DNA of 64,000 nucleotides, from the NCBI GenBank assembly GCA_017852075.1, contig JAFMLQ010000002.1:27512-91511 (forward strand), read 5' to 3'. The notes beneath the pieces are model-generated. The model was given only the letters and a program-made list of their open reading frames with translations. It ran no database searches and was not told the origin of the DNA. Source of the stretch: Flavobacteriaceae bacterium (lineage in GTDB: Bacteria > Bacteroidota > Bacteroidia > Flavobacteriales > Flavobacteriaceae). A program made the translations under genes and the position numbers. Shown one piece after another: positions 1 to 10,051 of this stretch (positions are counted from its first letter, which is position 1; every line of letters begins with the position of its first letter).

Positions 1-856
1 CAGGTGAGCCACCTTCAAAATGTTGTGGTAATACAGCCACAGTAATTTCTGGGGCTTCTTCGCTGGCTTTGGGCAGAGGGTTTTGCCAAGGCCACACTTT
101 GTTCAATGCCCCCAACATCAAACCGATGAGTACAGCAATACTCTTTTTGGGATATCGATTTAAAAGCCAAGATAAAAATTTCGCAAAAACTTTGATTCCC
201 ACTAGAATCCCCAAGATAAATACACCCAAAACAGACGTTACCTGAATAAATTGTTCTTGGCTAAAGTGCATTAACAAATCTTGGGCTTGACGCACATTAG
301 AGACTACGGTCTGATAGACGCCCATGACAAAAAGAATGTATGCACCTGAAAGACCAGGAAGGATCATTGCTGAGATCCCTATAAAACCTGCAAGAAACAA
401 ATACCACAATGGAACTTCATTTGATACTGAAGTCAATTGGGTGATGAAATACGATACAATTGCACCCAAAAAAAGAGCGAGAATTGCAGATAGATTAAAT
501 TGTAATTCGGTTTGAATCAAAAACAAAATACTCGCGACCAGTAAGCCAAAGAAAAATGACCACAGACCGATAGGTTCATTGATAAGTAACCACTCTAAAA
601 CTCGAGAAAAAAGAAGAATACTGCTAAGAATACCCCCAAAAAGGGCTAGGAGAAAGGGGCCATTGAGTTGTTTCCAAACTCCCTTAAAACCAGCAGTCTT
701 GAATTGTTTTAAGTTGCTCCAAGATACAGCATTGATGCTATCCAAAAGTTCTTTATACACTCCAGAAATTAATGCAATGGTACCTCCCGATACTCCAGGT
801 ACAAGATCTGCAGCTCCCATTAACATGCCCTTTAAATACAAAAGTACGTATCGCAT
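1..856 (-). CDS. DUF368 family polytopic membrane protein (3' end cut by window edge)
   Basis: The reading frame starts at an ATG whose complement is at 854-856 and stays open to the left edge, so about 285 residues are visible and the C-terminus lies outside. The N-terminus carries a glycine-rich segment (GAADLVPGVSGGT, residues 14-26). A second copy of the same pattern occurs near the middle (ISAMILPGLSGAYIL), as expected for the internally duplicated DUF368 family. Several hydrophobic helices alternate with short loops, so it is an inner-membrane protein. Members of the family have been proposed to be lipid-carrier or anion transporters, but the substrate here cannot be read from the sequence. 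It is transcribed in the same direction as the TPR gene upstream, with about 60 bp between them. Confidence 0.85.
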   Translation of the reverse strand, partial: MRYVLLYLKGMLMGAADLVPGVSGGTIALISGVYKELLDSINAVSWSNLKQFKTAGFKGVWKQLNGPFLLALFGGILSSILLFSRVLEWLLINEPIGLWSFFFGLLVASILFLIQTELQFNLSAILALFLGAIVSYFITQLTSVSNEVPLWYLFLAGFIGISAMILPGLSGAYILFVMGVYQTVVSNVRQAQDLLMHFSQEQFIQVTSVLGVFILGILVGIKVFAKFLSWLLNRYPKKSIAVLIGLMLGALNKVWPWQNPLPKASEEAPEITVAVLPQHFEGGSP

Positions 857-915
857 AATTGGGTATTGATTCTTCACAAAGGTAGAGAACCGATTTTAAA
901 TCAATCACATCTTAT

Positions 916-2280
916 TTAACTGTGACTTACAAGATTTTTCAATTTTGGGAAAAGTGTTTGAAACGAGACTTTCTCTTCCACACTTAATTTTTTTGGATTT
1001 AACAAAAACATTCCTTCTTCTGTCCGTTCCAAAATTAGACAACAGCCCGCTACTCTAAGAGATAAGTCTCGGTTTTCTGGAAAGGCAGCAAACGCTTCCT
1101 CTGCAATATTATGAGCTTTTTCCCAATCCTTTTTCTCAAGGAATAAATCGATCAGTTGAATCAATACTTCAGGGTAATAATGCCCCAACTCAAGAATTTT
1201 GTTACTAGCAGCAATAGCCAAATCTTTTTTATTCATTTGAATATACAAGTCTACACTACATTTCCACAATTCAAGGGAATCGCTATTGTTTTCCAATGCA
1301 CATTCTAGATAGTGCCGGGCTTTCTTATAGTTCTTTTGAGAAATCAAGAAATAAATCAAAGATTCCCAGCCTTTTTCATTGCTGGGTTCTAATTGTACAC
1401 TTTTGAGATAAAATTGTTGAGCCAAATCAAAATTCCCCAATCGTTCGTGACAACGCCCGATACATTTGTGAATAAAAGCGGTAGGTTCTGTGGTATTTAA
1501 TGCTACCTCATAATTATCTATTGCTTCATTTAATTTGCCTGTGGATTCCAAAAGCTTACCTTTTTCGATATATGCACCAGTGAAAGTGTCGTCACTTATG
1601 ATTGCAAAATCCAATGCAGAAAGTGCCTCTTTGGTTCTCCCCGATTTCATTAAAATTTTACCCAACTGATGCCAAGCTACTTCGCAATATGGGTCGAATT
1701 CTAAAACTTCATTCAAACATTCAATGGCGGGTTCGATTTGTTCTAGCTGATCGTAACAATAAATAAGGTTGTAAAGTGAGGGATAGTCATCAGGGTTGTC
1801 TCCCAAACAATTTTTGAAGAAATAGGCTGCCTCTTCAAATTCTTCTGCGAGAAGGTGTTCCATTCCCAATAAATTCCATATTTCACTGGGCTCTTCAGAA
1901 ATTTCAAGAGCCTTATGAAGATGTGAAATTGAGGTTTTATGATCTCCTTGCTTGGAGGCAATGCTAGCCTTTTGCAAAGCGATTTCTTCGTCAAATGGGT
2001 TTAATTTTTCAATGTACTCGAGGAGTTGTAAAGCCATTTCAAATTTTTCATCCAAAATGAAAATCTCACTTTGCAAAAGCATTAAACCATGGCTACTAGG
2101 GTGTTGTTCAAGTCCCATTTTTAGTGCTTTTTTAGCTAATTGGTGTTCTCCAAAACTGAGATAGTGTACTATGATGTCTTCAAACTCTTGCGCATCGAAG
2201 AAATAAATTAGATTGGTCTTGAGCATTTGCTCAAATTTAGTGACGGATGATTGTGTTTCTTCCGAGTTGAAATTTAGCAT
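916..2280 (-). CDS. Tetratricopeptide-repeat protein, 454 aa
   Basis: A soluble-looking protein made almost entirely of TPR-type helical pairs from about residue 35 to 430, with repeats showing the usual W/L/G/Y-A-F pattern (for example EIWNLLGMEHLLAEEFEEAA near residue 135). There is no signal peptide and no catalytic domain, so it is probably a cytoplasmic scaffold. Proteins of this architecture are common in Flavobacteriaceae and lack an assigned partner. A gap of about 100 bp separates it from the aminotransferase gene upstream, so it may have its own promoter. Confident as a gene; no specific role claimed. Confidence 0.85.
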   Translation of the reverse strand: MLNFNSEETQSSVTKFEQMLKTNLIYFFDAQEFEDIIVHYLSFGEHQLAKKALKMGLEQHPSSHGLMLLQSEIFILDEKFEMALQLLEYIEKLNPFDEEIALQKASIASKQGDHKTSISHLHKALEISEEPSEIWNLLGMEHLLAEEFEEAAYFFKNCLGDNPDDYPSLYNLIYCYDQLEQIEPAIECLNEVLEFDPYCEVAWHQLGKILMKSGRTKEALSALDFAIISDDTFTGAYIEKGKLLESTGKLNEAIDNYEVALNTTEPTAFIHKCIGRCHERLGNFDLAQQFYLKSVQLEPSNEKGWESLIYFLISQKNYKKARHYLECALENNSDSLELWKCSVDLYIQMNKKDLAIAASNKILELGHYYPEVLIQLIDLFLEKKDWEKAHNIAEEAFAAFPENRDLSLRVAGCCLILERTEEGMFLLNPKKLSVEEKVSFQTLFPKLKNLVSHS

Positions 2281-2380
2281 AGATAGGTTCTAAGTACTTC
2301 TTTAAAATTAAGAGACTCTTCAGGAGAAAAAGGGTAACAATCGATATTGTTTTTAACAAATTAATTAACACTTTAAGGAT

Positions 2381-3565
2381 TTAGAGTGTATCCAAAACCT
2401 TACGAATTACGGCACATCCTTTGCGAATTTCTTTTTCTGTAATCGTAAGTGGTGGTGAAATTCTAAGGGCTTTCTTTTCCCAAAGGAGCCAAAACAGCAA
2501 AAGTCCATGTTCCATACATTTAAAGATCACTTGATCCACCAGCTCGGGGTTTTCCAATAGGGGAGCCAACATCAATCCTTTACCTCTAATTTCTTTTATT
2601 TGTTTGTGTTTCAATTCACTTCTAAAAAGGGCTTCTTTTTTTGGAATTTCAGCGATGAGCTTAGAATCTCTCAATTCTCTAAGGGTTGCCAAACAGGCTG
2701 CAGCTACTACAGGATTTCCTCCAAAGGTGGTAATATGACCCAGTTTGGGACGATCTTCAAATACTTCCATCAGTTCTCGAGAAGCGCTAAAAGCACCAAC
2801 AGGAAGTCCACCTCCCATGCCTTTCCCCATCACAATGATGTCGGGTTCTACACCGAAATGTTCAAACCCAAAAAACTTCCCTGTACGTCCAAACCCTGGT
2901 TGGATTTCGTCCAAAATGAGTAAAGCTCCTACTTGCTCACATCGATATTTCACCTTTTGCAAATACTCTTTTTTAGGTAGAATAAAACCTGCACCTCCTT
3001 GAATGGTTTCAAGAAGTACAGCCGCAGTTTTGGAGGTAATTGCTTCTAAATCTTTTTCGTCATTAAAACGGATAAATTTCGTATCGGGTAGTAAAGGGCG
3101 ATATCCTTTTTTTTGGTGTTCGGAGCCCAATAGACTCAATGCGCCTTGGGTACTCCCATGGTAGCTGAAATGTGCACCTATAAGCTCGCTTCTCCCTGTG
3201 GCTCTCTTCGCTAATTTAAGGGCTCCTTCTATGGCTTCAGTACCTGAGTTAGTTAAATAGACCCGTTCTTGATTGTTGGGTAATAATGCGACAAGCTCTT
3301 TACAGAGTTGTACAGCGGGGGCTTGTGCAAATTCTCCATACACCATCACGTGAAGGTATTTTTTAGTTTGGTTTCTAATAGCCCTCACCACTTTAGGATG
3401 GCGATGCCCCAGGCTACAGGCGGAGACCCCTGCTATAAAATCTAAATATGTTTTGTTGTCCGTTGTAGTTATGTAAGCTCCTTTCGCTTTTTTTACGGAA
3501 AGAGCTAAAGGATGTGGAGTCGTTTTTGCTTGAAATTCTAAAAAGTCTTCTTTTAAAGCATCCAT
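2381..3565 (-). CDS. Class-III PLP-dependent aminotransferase (ArgD/ornithine-aminotransferase type)
   Basis: Fold-type I, class-III aminotransferase of 394 aa, normal length for the family. Visible motifs are the PLP phosphate-binding stretch NSGTEAIEGALKLA (about 106-119), the aspartate that contacts the pyridine nitrogen in LILDEIQPGFGRTG (about 216-229), and the Schiff-base lysine in IIVMGKGMGGG (K248). Members use glutamate/2-oxoglutarate with an omega-amino substrate (acetylornithine, ornithine, GABA and others). The exact substrate cannot be decided from sequence, and no arg biosynthesis gene is adjacent. It lies 3 bp downstream of the OstA-like gene and is probably co-transcribed with it. 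Confidence 0.88.
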   Translation of the reverse strand: MDALKEDFLEFQAKTTPHPLALSVKKAKGAYITTTDNKTYLDFIAGVSACSLGHRHPKVVRAIRNQTKKYLHVMVYGEFAQAPAVQLCKELVALLPNNQERVYLTNSGTEAIEGALKLAKRATGRSELIGAHFSYHGSTQGALSLLGSEHQKKGYRPLLPDTKFIRFNDEKDLEAITSKTAAVLLETIQGGAGFILPKKEYLQKVKYRCEQVGALLILDEIQPGFGRTGKFFGFEHFGVEPDIIVMGKGMGGGLPVGAFSASRELMEVFEDRPKLGHITTFGGNPVVAAACLATLRELRDSKLIAEIPKKEALFRSELKHKQIKEIRGKGLMLAPLLENPELVDQVIFKCMEHGLLLFWLLWEKKALRISPPLTITEKEIRKGCAVIRKVLDTL

Positions 3566-3568
3566 GAC

Positions 3569-5230
3569 TTATTGTTTTTTCTCGACCAAATCAATTTCAG
3601 GATATTTAAATTGTAGTATTTCGGGAAAATTTTCTTCTTTATCGTTTTTATCAAATAGGTCGTTTAGCGTTTCTGGACGCTCTTCCTGTCGCCAAACAAA
3701 TCCCTTTAAAGTCCTATCATTTTCTGGCAGCTCTTCTTCTGGATATACATTGCCTGTAGGAGCTACAAGAAAGGTAATGTCGTTAATTTCTCCATCTAAA
3801 AATTTCATTTTTAGTGCACTACATGTTGTTTTGTCGATGCCTATCAACTGTAAATCTTCATCGTTATAGAGGTAATACACCATTTCTGTATTTTTAGTGA
3901 TAACGATATTGTCTAATTTCCCTTCTTCAAAAGCTCCGTTAAGTACTCCTCCTTTTATTTGATTGTATCCTTGCGCACTCAAAGTGTCTTTTTCAATGAT
4001 AAAGACGTTCCCTTTGATTTTTAGAGAATCTAATTTATTTGTTTGGGTGTCTGAAATCAAAAGAATTTCGTTTCCAGACATTTGACTTTTATCAAACCAA
4101 AGGACTGGATTGTTTTTATTCCGGTCTGCTTCGGTGAAAATTTGTTCTTGTTGTTTAGTCAAAGGTTTGTTAAGTAGTTTTGTAAGACCTATGGATTCAT
4201 CGAGATAAAGTGAATCTGAACGGCCTCTAAGATCACTTTTTAGTATACGCACATCGTAATAGGCTCTTAGAATTCTTCGTTCTTCCGGCCCTGTGGCTAC
4301 TAGAGTGTCTGCATGAATAAAAAGCGAATCTTGATCGATAATATTTATTGCCAACGCGTGACGAGTAATAATAGCAGAATCTTGAGCTTTAAAAATTTCT
4401 CCATAGTGGCCTGTGATTATAGAATTATTCAATGAATCTACAATGCTCACATTTTTTGTGGCGGCAGCATAGTCTTTTTCACTTTCAAAATACAGACTAT
4501 CTCCGCGAATGATTTTATTGTCGTAATACAAGGTTGCATTTTTTTTAAACACACCTTTTTCGCGATCCAAATCGTAAAATCCTCTTTCACATTCTATGGT
4601 ATAGGCTTCTCCTTCAATTTTAGAATTTCCATATAAATAAGCTTGATTGAGTTCGGTATAATAATCCAGTTGGTCTGAATTCACTTGATATTCGGGGTTG
4701 TCAATGACCACATTAGATGTGAAACGGTATTTTTTTTGATTCATAAAATACCTTCCCCGATTGCTGGTAAGCGTACTGGCACTGTCTATAATTACCCCTT
4801 TGGTGTTGTAAAAAGCTTCGTTACTTATACGGTCTAAATTTAATTTTTCTGTCTTTAAAGACATGTCTGGCCGGATTAAAAACACATCTCCGTCTGCTAC
4901 TGCGATTTGTGTTTTTCCATCGTATTCAATGGTTTTACAAGTCATTTTTAAACTATCTCCTTGAGTAAAAACCACATCACCTACGGCTTTAAAATAATTG
5001 TCTTTGGAATAGAAATAGGCGAGATCCGACTCAATGAGTGCCCCTTCATGAAAAAGCAAAACTCTTGTTTCAGAATTTTTAAAGAGAATATTGGCACCAG
5101 GAAAAGCGTCTTGGTCTTGTGAAGATCCTCCAGCTTTTCGGATTTCAATGATTTTAGGTTCCTGTGCTACAATCGAAAAAGTCGCAAGTGAAGCAATAAA
5201 ATATGCTAGAATACGAAACGACAATTGCAT
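3569..5230 (-). CDS. OstA-like protein (LptA/OstA fold, envelope)
   Basis: Begins with a signal peptide (about residues 1-22, ending near SIVAQ). It continues with repeated short beta-strand motifs of the type YYSKDNYFKAVGDVVF, KKYRFTSNVVIDNP and LYGNSKIEGEAYTIECERG, typical of the OstA/LptA beta-jellyroll that binds lipid A during lipopolysaccharide transport. At 553 aa it is much longer than enterobacterial LptA, as is usual for Bacteroidota OstA-like proteins. It likely works in the periplasm in LPS export, by family analogy. It follows purA with a 10 bp gap, and the aminotransferase gene follows directly, suggesting one transcript. Confidence 0.8.
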   Translation of the reverse strand: MQLSFRILAYFIASLATFSIVAQEPKIIEIRKAGGSSQDQDAFPGANILFKNSETRVLLFHEGALIESDLAYFYSKDNYFKAVGDVVFTQGDSLKMTCKTIEYDGKTQIAVADGDVFLIRPDMSLKTEKLNLDRISNEAFYNTKGVIIDSASTLTSNRGRYFMNQKKYRFTSNVVIDNPEYQVNSDQLDYYTELNQAYLYGNSKIEGEAYTIECERGFYDLDREKGVFKKNATLYYDNKIIRGDSLYFESEKDYAAATKNVSIVDSLNNSIITGHYGEIFKAQDSAIITRHALAINIIDQDSLFIHADTLVATGPEERRILRAYYDVRILKSDLRGRSDSLYLDESIGLTKLLNKPLTKQQEQIFTEADRNKNNPVLWFDKSQMSGNEILLISDTQTNKLDSLKIKGNVFIIEKDTLSAQGYNQIKGGVLNGAFEEGKLDNIVITKNTEMVYYLYNDEDLQLIGIDKTTCSALKMKFLDGEINDITFLVAPTGNVYPEEELPENDRTLKGFVWRQEERPETLNDLFDKNDKEENFPEILQFKYPEIDLVEKKQ

Positions 5231-5240
5231 AAGTAATTTC

Positions 5241-6512
5241 TTATCTGAAGAGGGTTTGTTTTCTATCTGGACCTACAGAAACAATCTTGATAGGTGTTTC
5301 CAAAGCATTTTCTAAATAGGCAATGTAGTTTTTGAAATTTTCTGGAAATGCGTTGACATCTGTTATTTGAGTAAGATCTTCTTTCCAACCGGGGAGTTCC
5401 TCATACATTGGAGTGATGTTTTGTGAAGCAATATCATAGGGTAGGTAATCCATGATTCCTTGATCTGTTTGATATGCGGTACATACTTTAATAGTGTCAA
5501 ACCCAGAGAGCACGTCTCCTTTCATCATCATTAATTGAGTAACTCCGTTGATGTGAATACTGTATTTTAAGGTGATCAAATCAATCCATCCACAACGTCT
5601 TGCTCTTCCTGTGGTGGCTCCAAATTCATTTCCTACCTTGGCCATTTTCATTCCATCTTCATCGAAAAGTTCTGTGGGAAAAGGACCACTCCCTACTCGG
5701 GTTGCATACGCTTTGAAAATTCCAAATACGTCTTTGATTTGATTGGGAGCAACCCCCAATCCGGTACAAGCGCCAGCAGCTGTGGTAGTGGATGAAGTGA
5801 CATATGGGTAGGTTCCAAAGTCAATGTCTAACAAAGATCCTTGTGCTCCTTCCGCAAGAATTTTCTTTCCTTTTTTTTGGGCTTCTATCAGGTATTGTTC
5901 ACTGTCTACCAACTTAAATTTTCTCAATGCTGAAATACTACTAAAAAAGCTGTTTTCAAGATCTTTTAAATCGTATTCTACAGTGGCATCGTAACTTTGG
6001 AGCATAGCGAGATGTTTCTGTGTCAAACGGCGGTATTTGTCTTCCCAGTTGGGAGCTAGAATATCTCCTACTCGTATTCCGTTTCTTCCAGTTTTATCCA
6101 TATAGGTAGGTCCAATGCCTTTGAGGGTTGAGCCAATTTTTGCTTTGCCTTTGGCTGCTTCGGATGCAGCATCTAAAAGACGGTGAGTGGGTAGAATGAG
6201 GTGTGCTTTTTTAGAGATTAGCAATTTTGTATTGAAATCAATTTCATAGGGTACCAAATTTTCGATTTCTTTCATAAAAATGACAGGGTCGATGACCACT
6301 CCATTACCAATCAAATTAATTGCTTGAGGATGGAAAATACCAGATGGGATGGTATGAAGAACATGTTTATTTCCTTCAAATTCCAGCGTATGTCCTGCAT
6401 TGGGCCCCCCTTGAAACCGTGCAATAATATCATAGGAACTCGTCAGAACATCTACTATTTTTCCTTTTCCTTCATCGCCCCATTGGAGTCCAAGTAATAA
6501 GTCAACCGCCAT
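5241..6512 (-). CDS. purA: Adenylosuccinate synthetase
   Basis: Catalyses GTP-dependent ligation of IMP and aspartate, the first committed step to AMP. Visible signatures are the N-terminal GTP loop GDEGKGK (residues 12-18), the GGPNAGHT segment with catalytic His41, the IMP-binding stretch [14 protein letters not shown], and the conserved [16 protein letters not shown] region. The length of 423 aa matches the family. Its start codon lies inside the 3' end of the fur-like gene (11 bp overlap), so the two are probably translationally coupled. The OstA-like gene follows closely. Confidence 0.97.
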   Translation of the reverse strand: MAVDLLLGLQWGDEGKGKIVDVLTSSYDIIARFQGGPNAGHTLEFEGNKHVLHTIPSGIFHPQAINLIGNGVVIDPVIFMKEIENLVPYEIDFNTKLLISKKAHLILPTHRLLDAASEAAKGKAKIGSTLKGIGPTYMDKTGRNGIRVGDILAPNWEDKYRRLTQKHLAMLQSYDATVEYDLKDLENSFFSSISALRKFKLVDSEQYLIEAQKKGKKILAEGAQGSLLDIDFGTYPYVTSSTTTAAGACTGLGVAPNQIKDVFGIFKAYATRVGSGPFPTELFDEDGMKMAKVGNEFGATTGRARRCGWIDLITLKYSIHINGVTQLMMMKGDVLSGFDTIKVCTAYQTDQGIMDYLPYDIASQNITPMYEELPGWKEDLTQITDVNAFPENFKNYIAYLENALETPIKIVSVGPDRKQTLFR

Positions 6513-6960
6513 TTATTTCAGATTTTTTTTTAGTACCGTAAAAGTATAAAGAATGATTGTGTATATCGACATCAAAAACTTCTTCAATGGTTTTTTTTAT
6601 TTGTTGGATTCTGGGGTCACAAAACTCTTTGACCTCTCCAGTATCAGTATAGATAAAATGATCGTGTTGGTGGTCAAAATAGGATTTTTCGTATTGTGCT
6701 TGATTTGTTCCAAACTGATGCTTTCGAACCAAACCAGACTCTAATAAAAGCTCAATTGTATTGTAGAGAGTTGCTCTACTGACACGGTAATTTTTATTTT
6801 TCATTTTGATGTAAAGAGACTCTATGTCAAAGTGCTCCTTACTGTCATAAATTTCAAATAAAATGGCAAATCGCTCAGGAGTTTTACGGTGCCCCTTTAG
6901 ATCTAGAAAGTTGATAAAAACTTCCTTTACAATGTCTTGGTTTGATTTTTTTGCTTGCAT
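6502..6960 (-). CDS. Fur-family metalloregulator lacking structural zinc cysteines
   Basis: A 152-aa protein with an N-terminal winged helix ([31 protein letters not shown]) and a Fur dimerisation domain with a histidine-rich metal site (FDHQHDHF and a later HNH). The whole protein has one cysteine (EFCDP). The position where Fur proteins usually carry CxxC after DHF/LI reads YTDT instead, so the Cys4 structural zinc site is absent. It could be Fur, Zur or PerR in function; the metal cannot be told from sequence. It overlaps purA by 11 bp, an unusual pairing of metal regulator and purine enzyme. A TATATTTG promoter element lies just upstream. Confidence 0.9.
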   Translation of the reverse strand: MQAKKSNQDIVKEVFINFLDLKGHRKTPERFAILFEIYDSKEHFDIESLYIKMKNKNYRVSRATLYNTIELLLESGLVRKHQFGTNQAQYEKSYFDHQHDHFIYTDTGEVKEFCDPRIQQIKKTIEEVFDVDIHNHSLYFYGTKKKSEINGG

Positions 6961-6967
6961 CCAAACG

Positions 6968-6975
6968 CAAATATA
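6968..6975 (-). promoter_or_regulatory. Bacteroidota-type -7 element upstream of the fur-like gene
   Basis: On the minus strand this reads TATATTTG, a perfect match to the Bacteroidota TAnnTTTG element, and a TTG lies about 22 bp further upstream. Only 7 bp separate it from the start codon, so the transcript would have a very short leader or none. Predicted from pattern only. Confidence 0.45.
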
Positions 6976-6986
6976 GGTATTCGGGA

Positions 6987-9188
6987 CTATTCTCTAACAA
7001 TTTTGTCGATTCCATTCACCCTAGAAAGATTATTCACCAATTTGTTCAATACGTTTTTGTTGGGAACACTTACATGGATCAATCCGGTAAAGAAAGAATC
7101 TTCAGAGTCAAAATTGATCTTGTTGATATTGACACTCGTATTATTTGATATCAAACGAGTGACTTCGTTGACCAATCCTTTTTTGTCAATTCCAGTAAGT
7201 TTCAAAACTGCGTTGTATTCTTCTGTGCTAGAATCCATCCACTTGGCGGAGATCACTCGATAGGCAAAGTTGGACTGAAGCGACAGCGCATTGGGACACT
7301 CGTTATGATGAACTTTGATTCCTTCATTCACAGTGATGAATCCAAAAACAGCATCGCCAGGAATAGGGCGACAACAACTGGCAAAACTATGAGCCAAGGG
7401 CTCTTTTTCTTTTCCAAAAACAAGTTTGTCAAATTTCTCTGTGATTTTATCTTCTTCGTTTTGAGTCTGGGGTTTGCTTTTTCGAACTCTTCTTTTAAAG
7501 AAATTCAACAGGGTGTTGTGGTATTCGTTGGCAAACTCTTTTAATTTTTTATTGTCAAGCGTTCCGATTCCAATACGATAAAACAAATCTTGACTGTTTT
7601 CAAATTTGAAATAGTGCAACATTTGTTGAATGCTTTTGTCGTTTAAGGTTATTTTAAGTGGTTTAAGTTTACGCCTCAAAATTTCTTTTCCTTCTTCAGC
7701 ATGTGCTTTTTTCTCATCGTTGATGGAGGATTTTATGATGGATCTGGCACGTGAGGTTACCACAAAGTCCAACCAGTTGCTTGAGGGTTTTATGTTGTCT
7801 GATGTTATGACCTCAATCTGATCTCCGCTTTTTAGCACCTTACTTAAAGGAACTAGTTTGTCATTTACCCGAACTCCACGTGTTTTTTTTCCAATTTCTG
7901 AATGAATAAAAAAAGCAAAATCTAGCGCAGTTGATCCTTGGGGAAGTGATTTAAGATCCCCTTTAGGGGTAAATACAAAGATCTCTTTGGCGTATAGATT
8001 AAGTTTAAAATCCTCTACAAAGTCTACAGCATTTCCTGTATTGTTTTCTAACACTTCTTGAAGCCTATTGAGCCAACTTTCAATACCAATATCTTTTTGA
8101 TTTCCTTGCTTGTATTTGTAATGTGCAGCATATCCTTTTTCAGCAATTTCATGCATACGTTCTGATCGTATTTGGATTTCTATCCACTTATTTGAAGGCC
8201 CCATAATGGTAATGTGTAGTGCCTCATAACCTGTAGATTTGGGAGCTGAAATCCAATCTCTGAGTCGGGTAGGGTTCGGAGTAAAATGATCGGTAACGAT
8301 GGAGTAAATTTTCCATGCCAAAAACTTTTCATTGTTGCGATTGGCTTTGTAGATGATTCGAAGGGCAAATTTGTCATAAATTTTTTCAAAAGGAACATTC
8401 TGAGTCAGCATTTTTCGATGAATGGAGTAAATGGACTTACTCCTCCCTTTGATTTCGAATTTAAACCGTTCTTTACTCAACTCTTGGGTCAAAAATTTAG
8501 AGAACGATTTGATATAAGATTCTTGAGCTTCTTTGGTCTCTTCGATTTTTTCCTTGATGGATTCATACCGTTGAGGTTCGGTGTATTTTAAACTGAGGTC
8601 TTCCAGCTCGGTTTTTACGTTATAGAGTCCAATGCGATGAGCTAGAGGAGCATAAATGTACAGGGTTTCTGAGGCAATTTTTACTTGTTTGTACTCGGGC
8701 ATGGCATCCATAGTCTGCATATTGTGCAAACGGTCTGCAATTTTAATGATGATGACGCGAACATCATCGTTTAGAGTCAACAACATTTTTCTAAAATTCT
8801 CTGCTTGAAGAGAAATGTTCTTATCTTTTTTTAGGCTAGAAATTTTTGTAAGTCCATGTACAATTTTTGCTACAGTAACGCCCAATAAACGCTCGATATC
8901 TTCCAAAGAAAATCGAGTATCTTCCACCACATCATGCAATAAAGCTGCGCATATTGAGGTGGCATCAAGTCCAATCTGTTGGGCAACAATTTTAGCGACA
9001 CTGATAGGATGAAAAATATAAGCCTCCCCTGATTTTCTTCTTTGATCACTATGCGCTTCAACTGCCATGTCAAAAGCTAAGCGAATCATTTTTTTATCTG
9101 AATCACTTAAGGTTTGATAGCTGATACGAAGCAACTCTTTGTATTGCTTTGCAATTTCTTTATTTTCTTTTTCTTGATCTACAATCAT
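6987..9188 (-). CDS. Bifunctional (p)ppGpp synthetase/hydrolase
   Basis: Stringent-response enzyme of the long Rel/SpoT class, 733 aa. The hydrolase HD domain is intact (His60; ALLHDVVED with H85/D86). The synthetase domain contains the [12 protein letters not shown] loop and an EIQIRS motif in the position of EXDD-type or EIQIRT sequences. It is followed by a TGS domain ([20 protein letters not shown], about 400-465) and a C-terminal ACT domain (about 660-733). All parts expected of an enzyme that both makes and degrades (p)ppGpp are present. It follows the SpoU methyltransferase gene by about 30 bp and precedes the fur-like gene. Confidence 0.95.
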   Translation of the reverse strand: MIVDQEKENKEIAKQYKELLRISYQTLSDSDKKMIRLAFDMAVEAHSDQRRKSGEAYIFHPISVAKIVAQQIGLDATSICAALLHDVVEDTRFSLEDIERLLGVTVAKIVHGLTKISSLKKDKNISLQAENFRKMLLTLNDDVRVIIIKIADRLHNMQTMDAMPEYKQVKIASETLYIYAPLAHRIGLYNVKTELEDLSLKYTEPQRYESIKEKIEETKEAQESYIKSFSKFLTQELSKERFKFEIKGRSKSIYSIHRKMLTQNVPFEKIYDKFALRIIYKANRNNEKFLAWKIYSIVTDHFTPNPTRLRDWISAPKSTGYEALHITIMGPSNKWIEIQIRSERMHEIAEKGYAAHYKYKQGNQKDIGIESWLNRLQEVLENNTGNAVDFVEDFKLNLYAKEIFVFTPKGDLKSLPQGSTALDFAFFIHSEIGKKTRGVRVNDKLVPLSKVLKSGDQIEVITSDNIKPSSNWLDFVVTSRARSIIKSSINDEKKAHAEEGKEILRRKLKPLKITLNDKSIQQMLHYFKFENSQDLFYRIGIGTLDNKKLKEFANEYHNTLLNFFKRRVRKSKPQTQNEEDKITEKFDKLVFGKEKEPLAHSFASCCRPIPGDAVFGFITVNEGIKVHHNECPNALSLQSNFAYRVISAKWMDSSTEEYNAVLKLTGIDKKGLVNEVTRLISNNTSVNINKINFDSEDSFFTGLIHVSVPNKNVLNKLVNNLSRVNGIDKIVRE

Positions 9189-9217
9189 ATTACCGTAAGG
9201 TACTAAAGAATAAGGTT

Positions 9218-10015
9218 CTATTCAAGTCTCTTGTTTTTGCGTTGTGCTTCATACATCAAAATCCCTGCCGAAACTGACAAATTCAATGAGTCAACAGTTT
9301 TTGCCATAGGGATGATCAGGGATTGATGAGCAGCTTGAAGCCAATTTGCTTCCAATCCTGTGCTTTCAGTACCAAGTACTAGAGCACAAGGGGTGTTGTA
9401 TTTGTATTGGTCGTAGGGGATTGCATTTGGTTCTATTGCTGCGGCTACTATAGCAAAGGACTTTGTATTCAAATAGGAAATTACCTCGGAAGATGGAGCT
9501 AGGGCAGAGGGAAGTAAAAAGATGCTGCCTAAACTGGAACGAATGCTGTTCGGGTTATAAAAATCAGTTTTTGGATTTGCAATGATTACAGCATCCATTT
9601 TTGCGGCCGCAGCAGTACGAAATAGAGCTCCAATATTCCCGGGTTTCTCTGGGGCTTCAATAACGAGAACCAGTGCTTGGTCTGTAAGGGTTAAATCTCC
9701 TAATTCATGTGATTTAATCTGTGCCACTGCCATAATCTTTTCGGATCCTGACCGCTTACTAATACGTTCAAATGCTTTTCTTTCTACTCGAAAAGCAGGA
9801 GTGTGCAGTGCTAACGTTTGAACCTCTGGCTCAACAGGAGCACTCCCGTCTTCCATAAAAACTTGTGTAAAGCTATAGTCGCTTAGAATCGCTTTTTTTA
9901 TTTCTCGTTCCCCTTCTATCACGAAGAGCTTCTTTTTTTTGCGTTCTCTTGCTTTTTCAAAAAGGAGTCGCAACTGTTTTAATTCTGGATTTTTGGTGCT
10001 TTGGATTAGTTTCAA
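9218..10015 (-). CDS. TrmH/SpoU-family RNA 2'-O-methyltransferase
   Basis: 265 aa with an N-terminal substrate-binding domain and a C-terminal SPOUT knot. The family motifs are present: VLVIEAPEKPGNIGALFRTA (motif 1), ALVLGTESTGL (motif 2) and PMAKTVDSLNLSVSAGILMYE (motif 3). It transfers a methyl group from SAM to a ribose 2'-OH in rRNA or tRNA; the target base is unknown. It lies in a minus-strand run with the Rel/SpoT gene, 29 bp apart, which may link RNA modification with the stringent response by co-transcription only. Confidence 0.92.
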   Translation of the reverse strand: MKLIQSTKNPELKQLRLLFEKARERKKKKLFVIEGEREIKKAILSDYSFTQVFMEDGSAPVEPEVQTLALHTPAFRVERKAFERISKRSGSEKIMAVAQIKSHELGDLTLTDQALVLVIEAPEKPGNIGALFRTAAAAKMDAVIIANPKTDFYNPNSIRSSLGSIFLLPSALAPSSEVISYLNTKSFAIVAAAIEPNAIPYDQYKYNTPCALVLGTESTGLEANWLQAAHQSLIIPMAKTVDSLNLSVSAGILMYEAQRKNKRLE

Positions 10016-10051
10016 AATGAGGGTTTAAATGGCGGTGTTTTTTTATGAAAA

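Noticed and set aside
324..869. Two short plus-strand frames of 63 and 96 aa near the left edge
   Set aside because: Both are antisense to the clear DUF368 membrane protein, which continues past the window edge on the minus strand.
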